Positions 10,333 through 19,732 are shown, numbered from the stretch's first letter. The stretch is DNA of 64,000 bases from Desulfovibrio desulfuricans (GCF_004801255.1 NZ_CP036295.1:2058001-2122000), one strand, 5' to 3'. The notes: generated from the letters alone by a model not told the origin. A program made the numbers and translations.

Positions 10333-10359
10333 AGCGCCCATGGGAAGGACATGGGCGCT
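10333..10359. terminator. Inverted repeat between convergent genes (1)
   Basis: Perfect 10-bp arms AGCGCCCATG / CATGGGCGCT with a 7-base loop, lying downstream of the GntR gene and also downstream of the porin gene on the other strand. No strong U-tract follows. Confidence 0.6.
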
Positions 10360-10368
10360 CAAGGGAGA

Positions 10369-10399
10369 GGAAGGGGCGCGAGGCAAATGCGCCCCTTCC
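10369..10399. terminator. Inverted repeat between convergent genes (2)
   Basis: Perfect 11-bp arms GGAAGGGGCGC / GCGCCCCTTCC around a 9-base loop, immediately beyond the porin stop codon on the minus strand. It is probably the porin terminator, or a bidirectional pair with the hairpin at 10333. Confidence 0.65.
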
Positions 10400-10415
10400 T
10401 TGTCGTGGAGGAGGG

Positions 10416-11930
10416 TTAGAACTGATAGACGAAGGTCACGCCCACATTCCAGGCGTCGCGCACGTTGTCGCTCTTGCCGTTCATACGGCTGTTGCCCCAG
10501 ACGGTCTTGGACTTGTCAAGGTACAGGGCATCGTAGTTTGCATCGAGGTAGACAACAAAGTTGTCGTACATCTTGTACTTGTTGCTCAGGCCAAATTCGA
10601 GCACGCCGTCATTGCGCGTCAGATACAGGCCTTCACGCCCGGCGATGCTGCCGTCGTTGGCAGACATCCATGAGCCACTGGAATTGTTGATCTTCTTGAG
10701 AATGCCCGGATCGTTGGTACCGCCCATGTAGTTGATGCGGATGGTGTGGGAGAGGTTGTCGATAAAGCTCATGTCCTTCAACCGGGCGCCAATGCCCCAA
10801 AGGCCGGACATGGACTTGCCCACGAGGCTGTCGCGGCCCATGATCGGGTCGCCATGGAAGGCAAAGCCAGAGAAATCGTTGGGGTTGTTGGGGTGCATGA
10901 AAGGCATACGCTCCGAACCGTTGCCCAGATTATCGTCGTCGCCTGAGGCGTACCAGCCGTAGAGGCCGGGGGTGCTCCAGTCAAGCTTGTATTCCAACAG
11001 CACCGTACCCAGCCAACCAGACCTGTTCATGGAGCTGTCGTCATACTGCACTGAGCCGTATTCGAAATCCCACGAAATTCTGAACGGATCAAAAACCGTA
11101 ACCTGCCCGGGCAGGCCGAACCATACGGCATTGCCGTACTGCGACAGCTTCTGGTTATGACGCCCGCCGTAGAGGGGCAACAAGCCCGAGCGCAGCGAAG
11201 AGCCAGAGGCGTTGCTGGCGTAGGTGTATATCTGGGTGTTGTTGACGGAGTTATAGTTGATGGCGGGTCCGATGCCGGCATACATGCCCCAGGGGGTTAC
11301 CTTGACGCCGTCAAAGGTCAACGGCACGGTCAGGCCGAAGGCATCAAGGTTGTCCATATAGTTGGCGTAACGGTTGGTCGCCGAAGTGGAGTTGTCATTA
11401 AGAATGCGGGCCCAGAATGCGGTGACGCCCACGTTTTCATTGAAGGCGTACGAAGTGGTGATGGCCGCCACGTCGTCAGCGAGCACCTGGTTGCTGTTGA
11501 TGAAATCGGGCAGCTGCATGGGCTGAATACCCATACGCACTTTCAGATCGGTCTGCGGAACCATCCAGTCAAGGTAAGCACCCTTGACCTTTATCCAGGT
11601 GCTGTCGGCGCCAAGCGCGCCACCGCTGGAATTGGCGCCCCAGTACTGGCCCATGCCACGGTTGTAGCCCCCAATCTCAAACTGCACGGTTCCTGACAAA
11701 TTTTCCGAGGCTACGGCTTCGAGCTGCAACCGGACCATCTGATTCGCTTCAAATTCATCTTCAGACTGGTTAAACCCGGTTCGGCCACCGCCGCCAGTAA
11801 AGGAACCGTTCTGGCCGTAACTGAAGTTATACGACCAGCGGCCCTTAGCCTTGAAATCGACGGCATTTGCCCCTGCCGGCAGCGCAAACAACAGGCCTGC
11901 CGCCAAGAGTAATACTGCTATCTTTTTCAT
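10416..11930 (-). CDS. Outer-membrane porin (Desulfovibrio homotrimeric-porin type)
   Basis: Porin of 504 residues. Start ATG 11930 is supported by AAGGAG 12 bases upstream and by the signal peptide that follows (MKKIAVLLLAAG..., cleavage after GANA); the frame extends further upstream but without a signal. The mature part alternates aromatic, Gly and polar residues as expected for a 16-18-stranded barrel and ends in YQF, the C-terminal Phe insertion signal. It starts the mature region with a strand like FKAKGRWSYNFSYG, typical of the abundant porins of Desulfovibrio. It probably admits small anions or organic acids; specificity is not readable. Confidence 0.87.
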   Translation of the reverse strand: MKKIAVLLLAAGLLFALPAGANAVDFKAKGRWSYNFSYGQNGSFTGGGGRTGFNQSEDEFEANQMVRLQLEAVASENLSGTVQFEIGGYNRGMGQYWGANSSGGALGADSTWIKVKGAYLDWMVPQTDLKVRMGIQPMQLPDFINSNQVLADDVAAITTSYAFNENVGVTAFWARILNDNSTSATNRYANYMDNLDAFGLTVPLTFDGVKVTPWGMYAGIGPAINYNSVNNTQIYTYASNASGSSLRSGLLPLYGGRHNQKLSQYGNAVWFGLPGQVTVFDPFRISWDFEYGSVQYDDSSMNRSGWLGTVLLEYKLDWSTPGLYGWYASGDDDNLGNGSERMPFMHPNNPNDFSGFAFHGDPIMGRDSLVGKSMSGLWGIGARLKDMSFIDNLSHTIRINYMGGTNDPGILKKINNSSGSWMSANDGSIAGREGLYLTRNDGVLEFGLSNKYKMYDNFVVYLDANYDALYLDKSKTVWGNSRMNGKSDNVRDAWNVGVTFVYQF

Positions 11931-12095
11931 CCTCTGCTTCTCCTTTCTTAACTGTGCACAACACACAAAGCCTCTGCCACTCTATTTACCAGGTGCATGC
12001 AGTGCAGCGTTCGTTCCTCAATAAACACAACCCAGACAATGCACCTGGCAAAAAAACATATCTATATTGCAACTATAAGTTGCATTAGCTGCTTG

Positions 12096-12380
12096 TTATC
12101 CAAACCTGTATTCAACACCGAGAGTTCCACAGGGGTACTCCCATTTTTTTATAATTGTTTTTCCGCACAAGACGCGGCATGTTCCGCATTCAAGACATCC
12201 TGCATAGTCGAAGATTATTGCGCCGTCTTCGCCACGCTTGTACAAGCCTGCAGGACAGGCCATCATCAGCTTTCTGAACTCTTCTGGATCAGGGTTGTCG
12301 ACCAGTTCAATATGAGCGTTGCTTTCATCCACATAAAATTTGTTGACGCCAAGTTTGACATCCACGTTTACGCTGTTCAT
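12096..12380 (-). CDS. fixX: Ferredoxin-like protein FixX
   Basis: Ferredoxin of 94 residues, partner of FixC. It has CPAGLYKRG and CLECGTCRVLC, the Cys arrangement of a bacterial [4Fe-4S] ferredoxin fold adapted to ETF:quinone oxidoreductase. Its ATG overlaps the fixC TGA (ATGA), so the two are translationally coupled. In FixABCX complexes FixX links FixC to the quinone or ferredoxin side of electron flow. Confidence 0.93.
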   Translation of the reverse strand: MNSVNVDVKLGVNKFYVDESNAHIELVDNPDPEEFRKLMMACPAGLYKRGEDGAIIFDYAGCLECGTCRVLCGKTIIKKWEYPCGTLGVEYRFG

Positions 12381-13663
12381 ATGGAACGCACTCCTTTGAA
12401 GCCGTCTTTCATCAGGTTCAGGGGGCCAACCTTTTTGACCTCGCCCCAGAGTTTTTTCCAGAGGGGCTGTTCCGGCCCGTTGATGGTGAACATCTGGCGC
12501 ATCACGGCTGCGGCCATTTGCGGGTAATCGTTAAAAATTCGAGAATTATCCAAAAATGCTGGCAGGTTTTTATAAAGATTCATGTCCTTCATGATGAAGC
12601 TTTCATCCAGAAGGGTTTTGTAGGAGGCAAGACCGGCTTCGCTGAAATCATTTGCCTTGCGGGCGGCCATAACCGCCTTGGCCGCGGCTTCGCCAGAAGC
12701 CACCGCCAGATCCATGCCCCGCACCGTGTAGCCCACGTTGAGGCAGAAGCCCGCAGCGTCGCCCGCGATCAGCACCCCGTCACCCACAAGCTTGGGCACC
12801 ATGTTGAGCCCGCCCTCGGGCACAACGTGCGCCGAGTACTCAACAAGCTTGCCGCCGCTCACCAGGGGAGCCACCGCCGGGTGATTTTTAAAGTCTTCGA
12901 GCATTTGCGGCACGCTCTTGTTGGTGAGGGCCACGCTGTGCAGGCCAAACACAAGGCCCAGAGAAACGGTGGTTTCGTTGGTGTAAAGAAAACCGCCGCC
13001 CAGGTATCCGTTGGAGGGGGACCCGGCAAACAGCCAGGCCATGCCGTCCTTGCCCACGCAGCCAAAACGGTCGGCCATCTGGGCGGGGCTCAGCTCTATG
13101 AGTTCTTTCACCCCCACAGCCACGGTGTGGGGCGTAACCTTGTCGACCATGCCGAGCTGTTCGCCCAGTATGGAATTGACGCCGTCCGCCAGTATGACCA
13201 CATGGGCCTCAAGCTCATCCTCGCCAGCTTTCACGCCGCAGACCTTGCCGTCACGCACGATGAGCTCTTCCACCCGCACGCCGGGGATAGGCTGCGCCCC
13301 GGCGCTTTCGGCCTTTTCCATAAACCACTGGTCAAACTTGCCGCGCAGGACCGTGTACGACTGCTCCTCGGGTTGCATGGAGCGCGCGGTCTGGTAGTCC
13401 ATGGTCACGGCGCTGTCCGCGGTCAGAAATGAAATCTTTTCGCGGGCGACGCGCCGTTCAATCGGAGCCTCGTCGGCAAACCCGGGCATGATCTTTTCCA
13501 GGCTGTGCGCGTAGAGACGCCCGCCGGTCATGTTTTTGCTGCCAGCGTAGTTGCCCCGCTCTATCAGCAGAACAGAGAGACCTTCCTTGGCAAGCAGATA
13601 GCCGGCGGTGCAGCCGGCCAAACCGGCCCCCACGATAATTGCGTCAAACTTGTCATCCGACAT
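12377..13663 (-). CDS. fixC: FixC, flavoprotein of the FixABCX complex (ETF:quinone oxidoreductase family)
   Basis: FAD protein of 428 residues. The N-terminal Rossmann motif is IIVGAGLAGCTAG; the second FAD motif is GDGVLIAGDAAGFCLN. Start ATG 13663 follows GAGGTGG; an in-frame ATG six codons earlier (13681) lacks this spacing. In bifurcating FixABCX systems NADH electrons reach ferredoxin/flavodoxin and quinone; in CaiA-type systems the complex delivers electrons to an acyl-CoA dehydrogenase. Here it shares strand and neighbourhood with an acyl-CoA dehydrogenase gene (17.2 kb), which supports the second reading. Confidence 0.92.
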   Translation of the reverse strand: MSDDKFDAIIVGAGLAGCTAGYLLAKEGLSVLLIERGNYAGSKNMTGGRLYAHSLEKIMPGFADEAPIERRVAREKISFLTADSAVTMDYQTARSMQPEEQSYTVLRGKFDQWFMEKAESAGAQPIPGVRVEELIVRDGKVCGVKAGEDELEAHVVILADGVNSILGEQLGMVDKVTPHTVAVGVKELIELSPAQMADRFGCVGKDGMAWLFAGSPSNGYLGGGFLYTNETTVSLGLVFGLHSVALTNKSVPQMLEDFKNHPAVAPLVSGGKLVEYSAHVVPEGGLNMVPKLVGDGVLIAGDAAGFCLNVGYTVRGMDLAVASGEAAAKAVMAARKANDFSEAGLASYKTLLDESFIMKDMNLYKNLPAFLDNSRIFNDYPQMAAAVMRQMFTINGPEQPLWKKLWGEVKKVGPLNLMKDGFKGVRSI

Positions 13664-13842
13664 AGCGCCACCTCTCGGCATAATTTTGCATCAGCCCTTG
13701 AAGCGTCATACGGGCCCGCACGAACTCGAATCTGTACCCTGCCGCCGCTGCGTCGCCTTGCCAGCAACTGGCCGCGCCTTGCGGCAAAAATCGTCCACAA
13801 CCGGCATACAATCACAACGGCAATGCAAGCTGCCTTGCTTTG

Positions 13843-13882
13843 CGGCTTTCCCGATCGGTGACGCATCCTCTCGGGAAAGCCG
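13843..13882. promoter_or_regulatory. Strong hairpin between fixB and fixC
   Basis: Perfect 12-bp arms CGGCTTTCCCGA / TCGGGAAAGCCG with a 16-base loop, in the 277-base gap between fixB and fixC. On the minus strand there is no U-tract after it, so it is more likely an mRNA stability or attenuation element setting fixAB above fixCX than a simple terminator. Confidence 0.5.
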
Positions 13883-13940
13883 TTTCCACGGGGGTTTATT
13901 ACGCCGACATTACTCATGTAAGTCAGCAATTTAACATGAT

Positions 13941-14876
13941 TTATTTCAACAAACTGGTCAGGCCGGGCAAAACCTTGTACAGGTCTCCCACAATGCCGTA
14001 GTCCACAAAATTGAATATGGGGGCGTTTTTGTCCTTGCTGACCGCTATGATCACCTTGGAGCCGTTGGCCCCAACCATGTGCTGGATCTGGCCGGAAACG
14101 CCCACGGCAAAGTAGACGTCCGCCTTCAGCATCACGCCCGAGACGCCAACGTAGCGCTCGCGCTCCATCCAGCCTTCGCCTTCAGCCACGGGGCGGGAGC
14201 AGCCAAGCTCAGCGCCAATGGCGCTGGCGAGGTTTTCCGCCAGGGCGAGATCTTCCTTTTTGGCAAAGCCGCGCCCCACGCACAGCACTCTTTTGGCTTT
14301 GCACAGGTCAACGGAGCTGCCCTGCTTTGACGTCAGCCCCACGACCTTGGGCATAACGGCCGGTGGCACAAAAACGCCCTGCTTCAGTTCGGCCTTGAGT
14401 GAAGCGTCGGGGGCTGCAGGTTCGTACGAGCCGGAGGCCAGGCTAAGAACGCAGACCGGCGAGGTGATCTTTTCGCTGCCGGAGGCCAACCCGCCAAAAA
14501 CCATGCGGCTGACGGTGACGGCATCGGCAATTTCAATCCTGGTCACTTCATTGGCCACAGCCGCGCCAAGCTGCACGCCCATGCGGGCGGCCAGGGCGCG
14601 GCCTCGCTTGCTGGGGGGCACAAGCACCATGGCCTTTTTGCCGCATGCGGCAACCACGGCAGCAAAGGACGGTGCGTAATCTTCAAGCATTACGCCATCC
14701 TGCGGGGCGAATGTATATACGACACCGGCACCAAGCGATGCGGCGTACTGGGAGTCTTCGTCGGTTCCCACCACAAAAGCGCACACGTCTTCGCCCAGGG
14801 CGCGGGCCCCGGCAATGATTTCAGGCAGGCGGTCCCTTTTATCGCTGAACACAAAAATTATGGGCATTTTAGACAT
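13941..14876 (-). CDS. fixB: FixB, electron transfer flavoprotein alpha subunit
   Basis: ETF alpha of 311 residues. The C-terminal FAD domain carries the family signature around CVGRGF, YVGVSGVMLKADVYFAVGVSGQIQHMVG and the terminal DYGIVGDLY. The start has AAGGAG six bases upstream. It lies 16 bases after fixA and forms the heterodimeric ETF with it. Role: one-electron carrier between acyl-CoA dehydrogenase or NADH and the FixCX module. Confidence 0.93.
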   Translation of the reverse strand: MSKMPIIFVFSDKRDRLPEIIAGARALGEDVCAFVVGTDEDSQYAASLGAGVVYTFAPQDGVMLEDYAPSFAAVVAACGKKAMVLVPPSKRGRALAARMGVQLGAAVANEVTRIEIADAVTVSRMVFGGLASGSEKITSPVCVLSLASGSYEPAAPDASLKAELKQGVFVPPAVMPKVVGLTSKQGSSVDLCKAKRVLCVGRGFAKKEDLALAENLASAIGAELGCSRPVAEGEGWMERERYVGVSGVMLKADVYFAVGVSGQIQHMVGANGSKVIIAVSKDKNAPIFNFVDYGIVGDLYKVLPGLTSLLK

Positions 14877-14892
14877 TGCTCACTCCTTACAA

Positions 14893-15663
14893 CTAGTTCA
14901 AAATCTTGCGGATATTGGCCGCAAAAGCTGCGATCTGTTCTTCCGAATCGCCCTCGATGATCTCCCTCTTGCGATCTGTCTGATCAGGAGCAAGGATGGA
15001 GAGCATTGTGCTGGCGGGGTCAGAACTGTAACCGGCGTCAGCCAGCGCAATTTCTTCCACCGGCTTTTTGCTGGCGGCCAGAATGGCTTTCATGCTCGGG
15101 ATCTTGGGCACATTGATGTCGGTGGTGACAGAGAGAACCGCAGGCAGGGGCACGTCGACGATTTCCACTTCGTCCTCCAGATCGCGCTCTACCCGTGCGG
15201 TGGATCCGTTGATCGTGATTTTGCCCACGCTGTTGATGCTGGGCACGCCCAAAAGCTCGCCCAAAAGCAGGCCTGTCTGCTGCGCGTAAAGGTCAGCCGA
15301 GCCTTCGCCGCACAGGATGAGGTCAAAACCCAGCTTTTTTGCTGCTCCGGCCATGATTTTGGCGGTTTCACCAGGCAGTATCCCGACAAGGGCATCGTCG
15401 CCCACCACGGCAAGGCAGTCGGCCCCACGGGACAAAATATCCTTGCGAACCTTGGTGTTGCCCGTGCTCGCCTTATCGCCGACGGTCAGGGCGGTTACGG
15501 TGCTGCCCTCCTGGGCAGCCGCCAGTTCCACACTGGCTTCAAGGGCGTTCAGGTCATAAAGGCTGATCTTCAAACCGGCTTTGTCCAGCTTGAGGGTTTT
15601 ATCGCTATTTACGGAGATGTCCTGTTCTTCAGGAACAATCTTGCAGCAGGAAATGATTTTCAT
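14893..15663 (-). CDS. fixA: FixA, electron transfer flavoprotein beta subunit
   Basis: ETF beta of 256 residues. The N-terminal block MKIISCCKIVPEE, an AMP/FAD-binding ETF beta fold and the CGEGSADLYAQQTG segment are typical. Ribosome site GAGGAG lies just before ATG. It is the first gene of fixAB-CX; the 86 bases upstream separate it from an MFS transporter gene that may be co-transcribed. Confidence 0.93.
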   Translation of the reverse strand: MKIISCCKIVPEEQDISVNSDKTLKLDKAGLKISLYDLNALEASVELAAAQEGSTVTALTVGDKASTGNTKVRKDILSRGADCLAVVGDDALVGILPGETAKIMAGAAKKLGFDLILCGEGSADLYAQQTGLLLGELLGVPSINSVGKITINGSTARVERDLEDEVEIVDVPLPAVLSVTTDINVPKIPSMKAILAASKKPVEEIALADAGYSSDPASTMLSILAPDQTDRKREIIEGDSEEQIAAFAANIRKILN

Positions 15664-15749
15664 AGTTCTCCTCGCGTCTTATTAATTTAAAATTGATTAT
15701 GCCCTGTATCTTGATGGACAAGTCACGGAACAAATACAGTGCTTATGCT

Positions 15750-16958
15750 CTAGATTCCGTATTCCCTGGCCTCCCTGCACTTGTTCAGAACAATGGTCAG
15801 GACTGTTCCAAGGCTACCAAGCATAATGATAAAGATGGTCATTGGCGCATATGAACCACTGGTTCCATGCAGCAGCCCCGCCACGTAAGGTCCCAAAAAT
15901 GACGCCACAATGAGCACCATATTGACCATGCTGAAATTTACCGGGTAGTTGGATTCGCCATAAAAGGAGCGGATAAAAACGGCGTTCATGGGCAGCACGC
16001 CGCCAAAGCTCAGGCCGGTCAGCACAAAGCCAGCCACGGCAAGCTTGATATCGCCCATTCGCAAGGCGTACAGCAGGATGCCCCCTGCAATGCAAAAGCC
16101 CGCACCCACAAGCAGCATGACGCGCGCACGCCCGATTTTGTCGTACAGGCCGCCCACTATCACGCGCCCAAACCCGTTGCAGACGGAAACAACGCCTGCC
16201 AGCAGGGCGGCCTCATCCGCGCCTATGGCCATGCCCGCCATAAAGGGCACAGAATGGGCGATGAGCATGAGCCCGGCGGCGGAAAGCAGGCTCGACCATG
16301 CAAAAAATATCCAGAAGCTTGGCCGACGCAGCATGAGCGACGCCGTTATGTCCTCCCGTCTCTGCCCCCCGCAGGCTGCGGAATTTTCAGCGCAGAGCTG
16401 ACCGGCTTTGGGGGGGGCCATAACCGCAGAGCACAGCAGAATCACAACCGGAAACACCACGCCGATGGCAAAAAATGTCAGCCGCCAGCCGATGGCCTTG
16501 ACCAGCAGGCTGCCCGATGCCCCAAGCACCATGCCGCCAAAGCCAAAGGCCATCATTAAAAGACCCGAGATAAAGCCTGTACGGTCAGGAAACCAGCGCA
16601 AAACAGTGCTCAAAACAGCATTATAGGCCAAACCGACGCCAAGGCCGACTAACAGGCCGTAGGTCAGGTACAGCGCGGTCAGCGACGTGACGCGCGAGGC
16701 AAGGCAAAAGCCCGTGCCCATGGCCAGAGCGCATCCCCACAGGGCAACGCGCGAAGAAAATTTTTTCTGCAAAATGCCCGAGATCAGCCCGCCGATGCAG
16801 AACATCGACATGCATATGGAAAATGCCATTGATGTTTGCGATCGCTGCCAGCTAAATTCTTTCTCCATTGGCCCGGCAAAAACAGACCACGCGTACACCA
16901 CGCCAAGGAGAAGAAGCGTAAGCATTCCTGAAAGTGCTATCAGATGGCGCTTTTGCAT
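15750..16958 (-). CDS. MFS transporter, oxalate/formate antiporter (OFA) type
   Basis: Carrier of 402 residues with about 12 transmembrane segments and a hydrophilic loop near residues 190-210. The opening block LLLLGVVYAWSVF and GLGVGLAYNAVLSTVLRWFPDRTGFISGL are characteristic of the OFA (monocarboxylate exchange) family. Its position between the dehydrogenase block and fixABCX suggests it takes up the 2-hydroxy acid or expels the reduced carboxylate product (inference). No strong ribosome site was seen. Confidence 0.82.
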   Translation of the reverse strand: MQKRHLIALSGMLTLLLLGVVYAWSVFAGPMEKEFSWQRSQTSMAFSICMSMFCIGGLISGILQKKFSSRVALWGCALAMGTGFCLASRVTSLTALYLTYGLLVGLGVGLAYNAVLSTVLRWFPDRTGFISGLLMMAFGFGGMVLGASGSLLVKAIGWRLTFFAIGVVFPVVILLCSAVMAPPKAGQLCAENSAACGGQRREDITASLMLRRPSFWIFFAWSSLLSAAGLMLIAHSVPFMAGMAIGADEAALLAGVVSVCNGFGRVIVGGLYDKIGRARVMLLVGAGFCIAGGILLYALRMGDIKLAVAGFVLTGLSFGGVLPMNAVFIRSFYGESNYPVNFSMVNMVLIVASFLGPYVAGLLHGTSGSYAPMTIFIIMLGSLGTVLTIVLNKCREAREYGI

Positions 16959-17162
16959 CAGAGTGCCCGCTTTTCTTGCAATACGTTATTCATAATCAGC
17001 TCCAACCCATCTTTTGTTAGTATTTACTTGCCCGGTAATGTTCATTTTTTGCTGGAGCCGACATGTACAATATGTACGTTACATTTCATGTTTGCCGATT
17101 TGCCACGCAATCCGGTCCTGGTGCGGCTGCTGCAGCCGCAAATGGCGGCCTGCGCCATTTAT

Positions 17163-17192
17163 CGGCGGCCCCGGCAACAGCCGGGACCGCCG
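17163..17192 (-). terminator. Terminator-like hairpin after the acyl-CoA dehydrogenase gene
   Basis: 13-bp arms CGGCGGCCCCGGC / GCCGGGACCGCCG with one mismatch and a 4-base loop, 14 bases beyond the stop codon of the acyl-CoA dehydrogenase gene. It probably ends the dehydratase/dehydrogenase transcript before the MFS-fix group. Confidence 0.65.
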
Positions 17193-17205
17193 GACGCATG
17201 GCATC

Positions 17206-18345
17206 CTACCCGAGCACGTGCTTGGCAATGACGATCCGCTGAATCTCGCTCGTACCTTCAAAGATTTCGGTGAGCTTGGCTTCGCGGAACAGCCGTTCCA
17301 CAGGGTAAGATTTGGTGTAGCCCATACCGCCGTGCAGCTGGACGGCATGGTGGGTCACAAACATGGCGGTTTCGGCGCAGTACAGTTTGGCCATGGCCGA
17401 TTCCTTGCTGAACTTTTCGCCTGCATCCTTGAGGGCCGCGGCGCGGTACACCAGCATGCGGGCGCAGTCCACACGGGTGGCCATGTCGGCTATCATCCAC
17501 TGCACGCCCTGATTGGCGGCAATGGGCTTGCCAAACTGGATGCGTTCCTTGGTGTATTTAACGGTGGCGTCCAGAGCGCTCTGGGCCAGACCAAGAGAGA
17601 TGGCGGCGCAGCTCATGCGGCCGCTGTCCAGTGTTTCCATGGCGATCCTGAAGCCCTGGCCTTCCTTGCCCAGCAGATTGGAGGCAGGTATGACGCAGTC
17701 GCAAAAATCGACGGCGCAGGTTTCAGACCCGTTCATGCCCATCTTTTCTTCGGGCTGACCGATGGTGATGCCGGGGGTGCCCTTTTCAACCAAAAAGGCG
17801 GTGATGCCCTTGACGCCCTGGCTCTTGTCGGTCATGGCCAGCACAATAAACACTGACCCGGCGGGCGCGGCTGTGATCCACAACTTGGAGCCGTTGATCA
17901 CATAGGTGTCGCCCTTGCGCACGGCAGTGGTCTGCTGGCTGGCGGCATCGCAGCCGGCCCCAGGCTCCGAAAGGCAAAAGCAGCCGAGCTTGTCGCCGCT
18001 GATCATGCCGGGGATCAGGCGATCCTTGATTTCATCGTTGGCGTACTTGAGCAGAATCGGGATGGTAAGCGAGCACTGCGAGCCGATGATCATGGCATGG
18101 GCGGCGCTGACTTTGGCAATTTCCTCTGTGGCCAGCACATAGCTGATGGCATCCGCGTTGCTGGCGCCGTATTTTTCGGGCAGGCAGAAGCCAAACAGTC
18201 CCAGATCAGCCATGGGTTTGATGCTCTCGGACGGAAACCGGTGGTCTCTGTCGATCTCGGCGGCAATGGGGGCCACATGCTGTTCCACAAATTCCTTGAC
18301 CATGCCCTTGATCAGGGATTGTTCTTCGGTAAGCGAAAAATCCAT
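17206..18345 (-). CDS. Acyl-CoA dehydrogenase (short-chain type)
   Basis: FAD enzyme of 379 residues that interconverts acyl-CoA and trans-2-enoyl-CoA, exchanging electrons with ETF. Motifs: CFCLSEPGAGCDAA (FAD/substrate), LWITAAPAGSVFIV, QLHGGMGYTKSYPVERLFRE and the catalytic Glu in IFEGTSEIQR. Length and motif spacing match butyryl-CoA dehydrogenase and the AcdB/CaiA group. SD AGAGGA precedes ATG. With the dehydratase genes upstream and FixAB downstream it would reduce the enoyl-CoA product of 2-hydroxyacyl-CoA dehydration; the direction in vivo is inference. Confidence 0.93.
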   Translation of the reverse strand: MDFSLTEEQSLIKGMVKEFVEQHVAPIAAEIDRDHRFPSESIKPMADLGLFGFCLPEKYGASNADAISYVLATEEIAKVSAAHAMIIGSQCSLTIPILLKYANDEIKDRLIPGMISGDKLGCFCLSEPGAGCDAASQQTTAVRKGDTYVINGSKLWITAAPAGSVFIVLAMTDKSQGVKGITAFLVEKGTPGITIGQPEEKMGMNGSETCAVDFCDCVIPASNLLGKEGQGFRIAMETLDSGRMSCAAISLGLAQSALDATVKYTKERIQFGKPIAANQGVQWMIADMATRVDCARMLVYRAAALKDAGEKFSKESAMAKLYCAETAMFVTHHAVQLHGGMGYTKSYPVERLFREAKLTEIFEGTSEIQRIVIAKHVLG

Positions 18346-18437
18346 ACGAGTTCCTCTTTTTCAGACAGTTATGCGGGTGCTCCGCCAGCAACGGCAGGCG
18401 ACCGGGCATTCCCCCCCCGCTCGCCGCTTGCCTGGCG

Positions 18438-19601
18438 CTAGGGTCTTTCGTGCGCGCCGTTGCGCTTTGCGTAGCCGCGTATTTTCATGGGGCCGAAAAG
18501 CAGCAGCGGTATGACGGTAAGAATCAGGCCAAACAGCCCCATGTACGCAAAGCCCTTGGCCACAATGGTCACCAGGCCAAGCTGGGACACGGCAAATGCA
18601 TAAAGCAGTGTAATAAGAGCAATTATGCAGTTTCTCGAACGCAGTGAGGGTATTTTTTCCTCGGGCAGCAGCTTCCAGACCTTGGAATTCTCAAAGCGGC
18701 GCACCGAAGAGAACACAAAGGCGAACGCCGTAGAAATAAAGGCGAAGAACATGGCGATGGTGTAGAATGTACGCAGCAGGTTTTGATCAAGATGTTCAAC
18801 GATGTAGAGCACCGGAATCGGGATCTTTTCGCTGAGCACTTCGGGGTAGTAGCCAAGCAGCATAAAGCACACCAGGGACAGGCACGTGCCGTTGATCAGC
18901 ACGCCGGTTAAGGCGGCCTTGGCGCAATGCGCGCGGGTTTGCAGGGGTTCGGCCACCGAGACAAAAGGCGCGATAAAGGTTTGGAACGAGCAATAAATCA
19001 GGGTCATCCACAGAGCGTGGGTCCAGCTGAAATCGGCCGGGGCGATCTGGTTGTGGATGTTGGCAAGGATCACGTCCCACTTGGTATTGATGCCCACAGC
19101 CACCACCGCGCCCAAAAAGAACAGCAAGGCGACGGTCTTGATGCCTGCCAGACGGCGCACCAGCTCAGCGCCAAACACCGAGCACAAGAACACGATGGAG
19201 GTCATGATCATGGTGCCGATGAAATACGGAGTGCCAAACGAGTGCTCCAGAATGGACGAACCACCGGCGATGGCCGCTGCCGGAGGCATGCACAAAAAGA
19301 TGATGAAAACAGCATCTTGGAGGTTGGCGAAAATCTTGTCGTAAGGATAATAAAAGCGGTCAACCCACGACCGCAGGTCGTACGACTTGCTGACGCGCGC
19401 AAACTCCCACATCATAAAGACGCAGCAGCCCTGAATGCTCATGGCGAGGAAAGGAAGGAACACGCAAGTCCAGCCGCTGGTGAGAAAATACCGCACTTCT
19501 TGCTGCCCGGAGGCAAAACCGCCGCCGGAGTGCATGGCAAACCAGAAGGTTGAACACAACAACCAAGCAGGAATGAATTTTTTGGTCATACCCAGGCCCA
19601 T
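18438..19601 (-). CDS. YkvI-type multipass membrane transporter
   Basis: Protein of about 387 residues with 10-11 hydrophobic segments, resembling the COG3949/YkvI group (distant relatives of the amino-acid/sodium symporter LeuT superfamily). It opens with a hydrophobic SGGGFASGQQEVRYF block typical of that group. ATG 19601 and ATG 19589 are both possible; neither has a clear SD, and the longer upstream frame (to 19658) lacks a hydrophobic character. It sits in the dehydratase block, so it is a candidate permease for the amino acid or hydroxy acid substrate (inference). Confidence 0.75.
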   Translation of the reverse strand: MGLGMTKKFIPAWLLCSTFWFAMHSGGGFASGQQEVRYFLTSGWTCVFLPFLAMSIQGCCVFMMWEFARVSKSYDLRSWVDRFYYPYDKIFANLQDAVFIIFLCMPPAAAIAGGSSILEHSFGTPYFIGTMIMTSIVFLCSVFGAELVRRLAGIKTVALLFFLGAVVAVGINTKWDVILANIHNQIAPADFSWTHALWMTLIYCSFQTFIAPFVSVAEPLQTRAHCAKAALTGVLINGTCLSLVCFMLLGYYPEVLSEKIPIPVLYIVEHLDQNLLRTFYTIAMFFAFISTAFAFVFSSVRRFENSKVWKLLPEEKIPSLRSRNCIIALITLLYAFAVSQLGLVTIVAKGFAYMGLFGLILTVIPLLLFGPMKIRGYAKRNGAHERP

Positions 19602-19694
19602 TTTTTCAAAGGGTTGAGAACCGCTCCCGATACAGCACTGGCAAGCAGTGCGCCTCAAGCGCCGCCCGTTTTCATAAAACCGCCACCCATCAAT

Positions 19695-19727
19695 GTTCCC
19701 GCGCCGGAACCACTCCGGCGCGGGAAC
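19695..19727 (-). terminator. GC-rich perfect hairpin after the dehydratase subunit gene
   Basis: 13-bp perfect arms GTTCCCGCGCCGG / CCGGCGCGGGAAC with a 7-base loop, directly after the dehydratase subunit C-type gene (stop at 19733). With no U-tract, it may be a partial terminator or an RNA-processing stem between the dehydratase genes and the transporter gene. Confidence 0.6.
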
Positions 19728-19732
19728 ACCAG

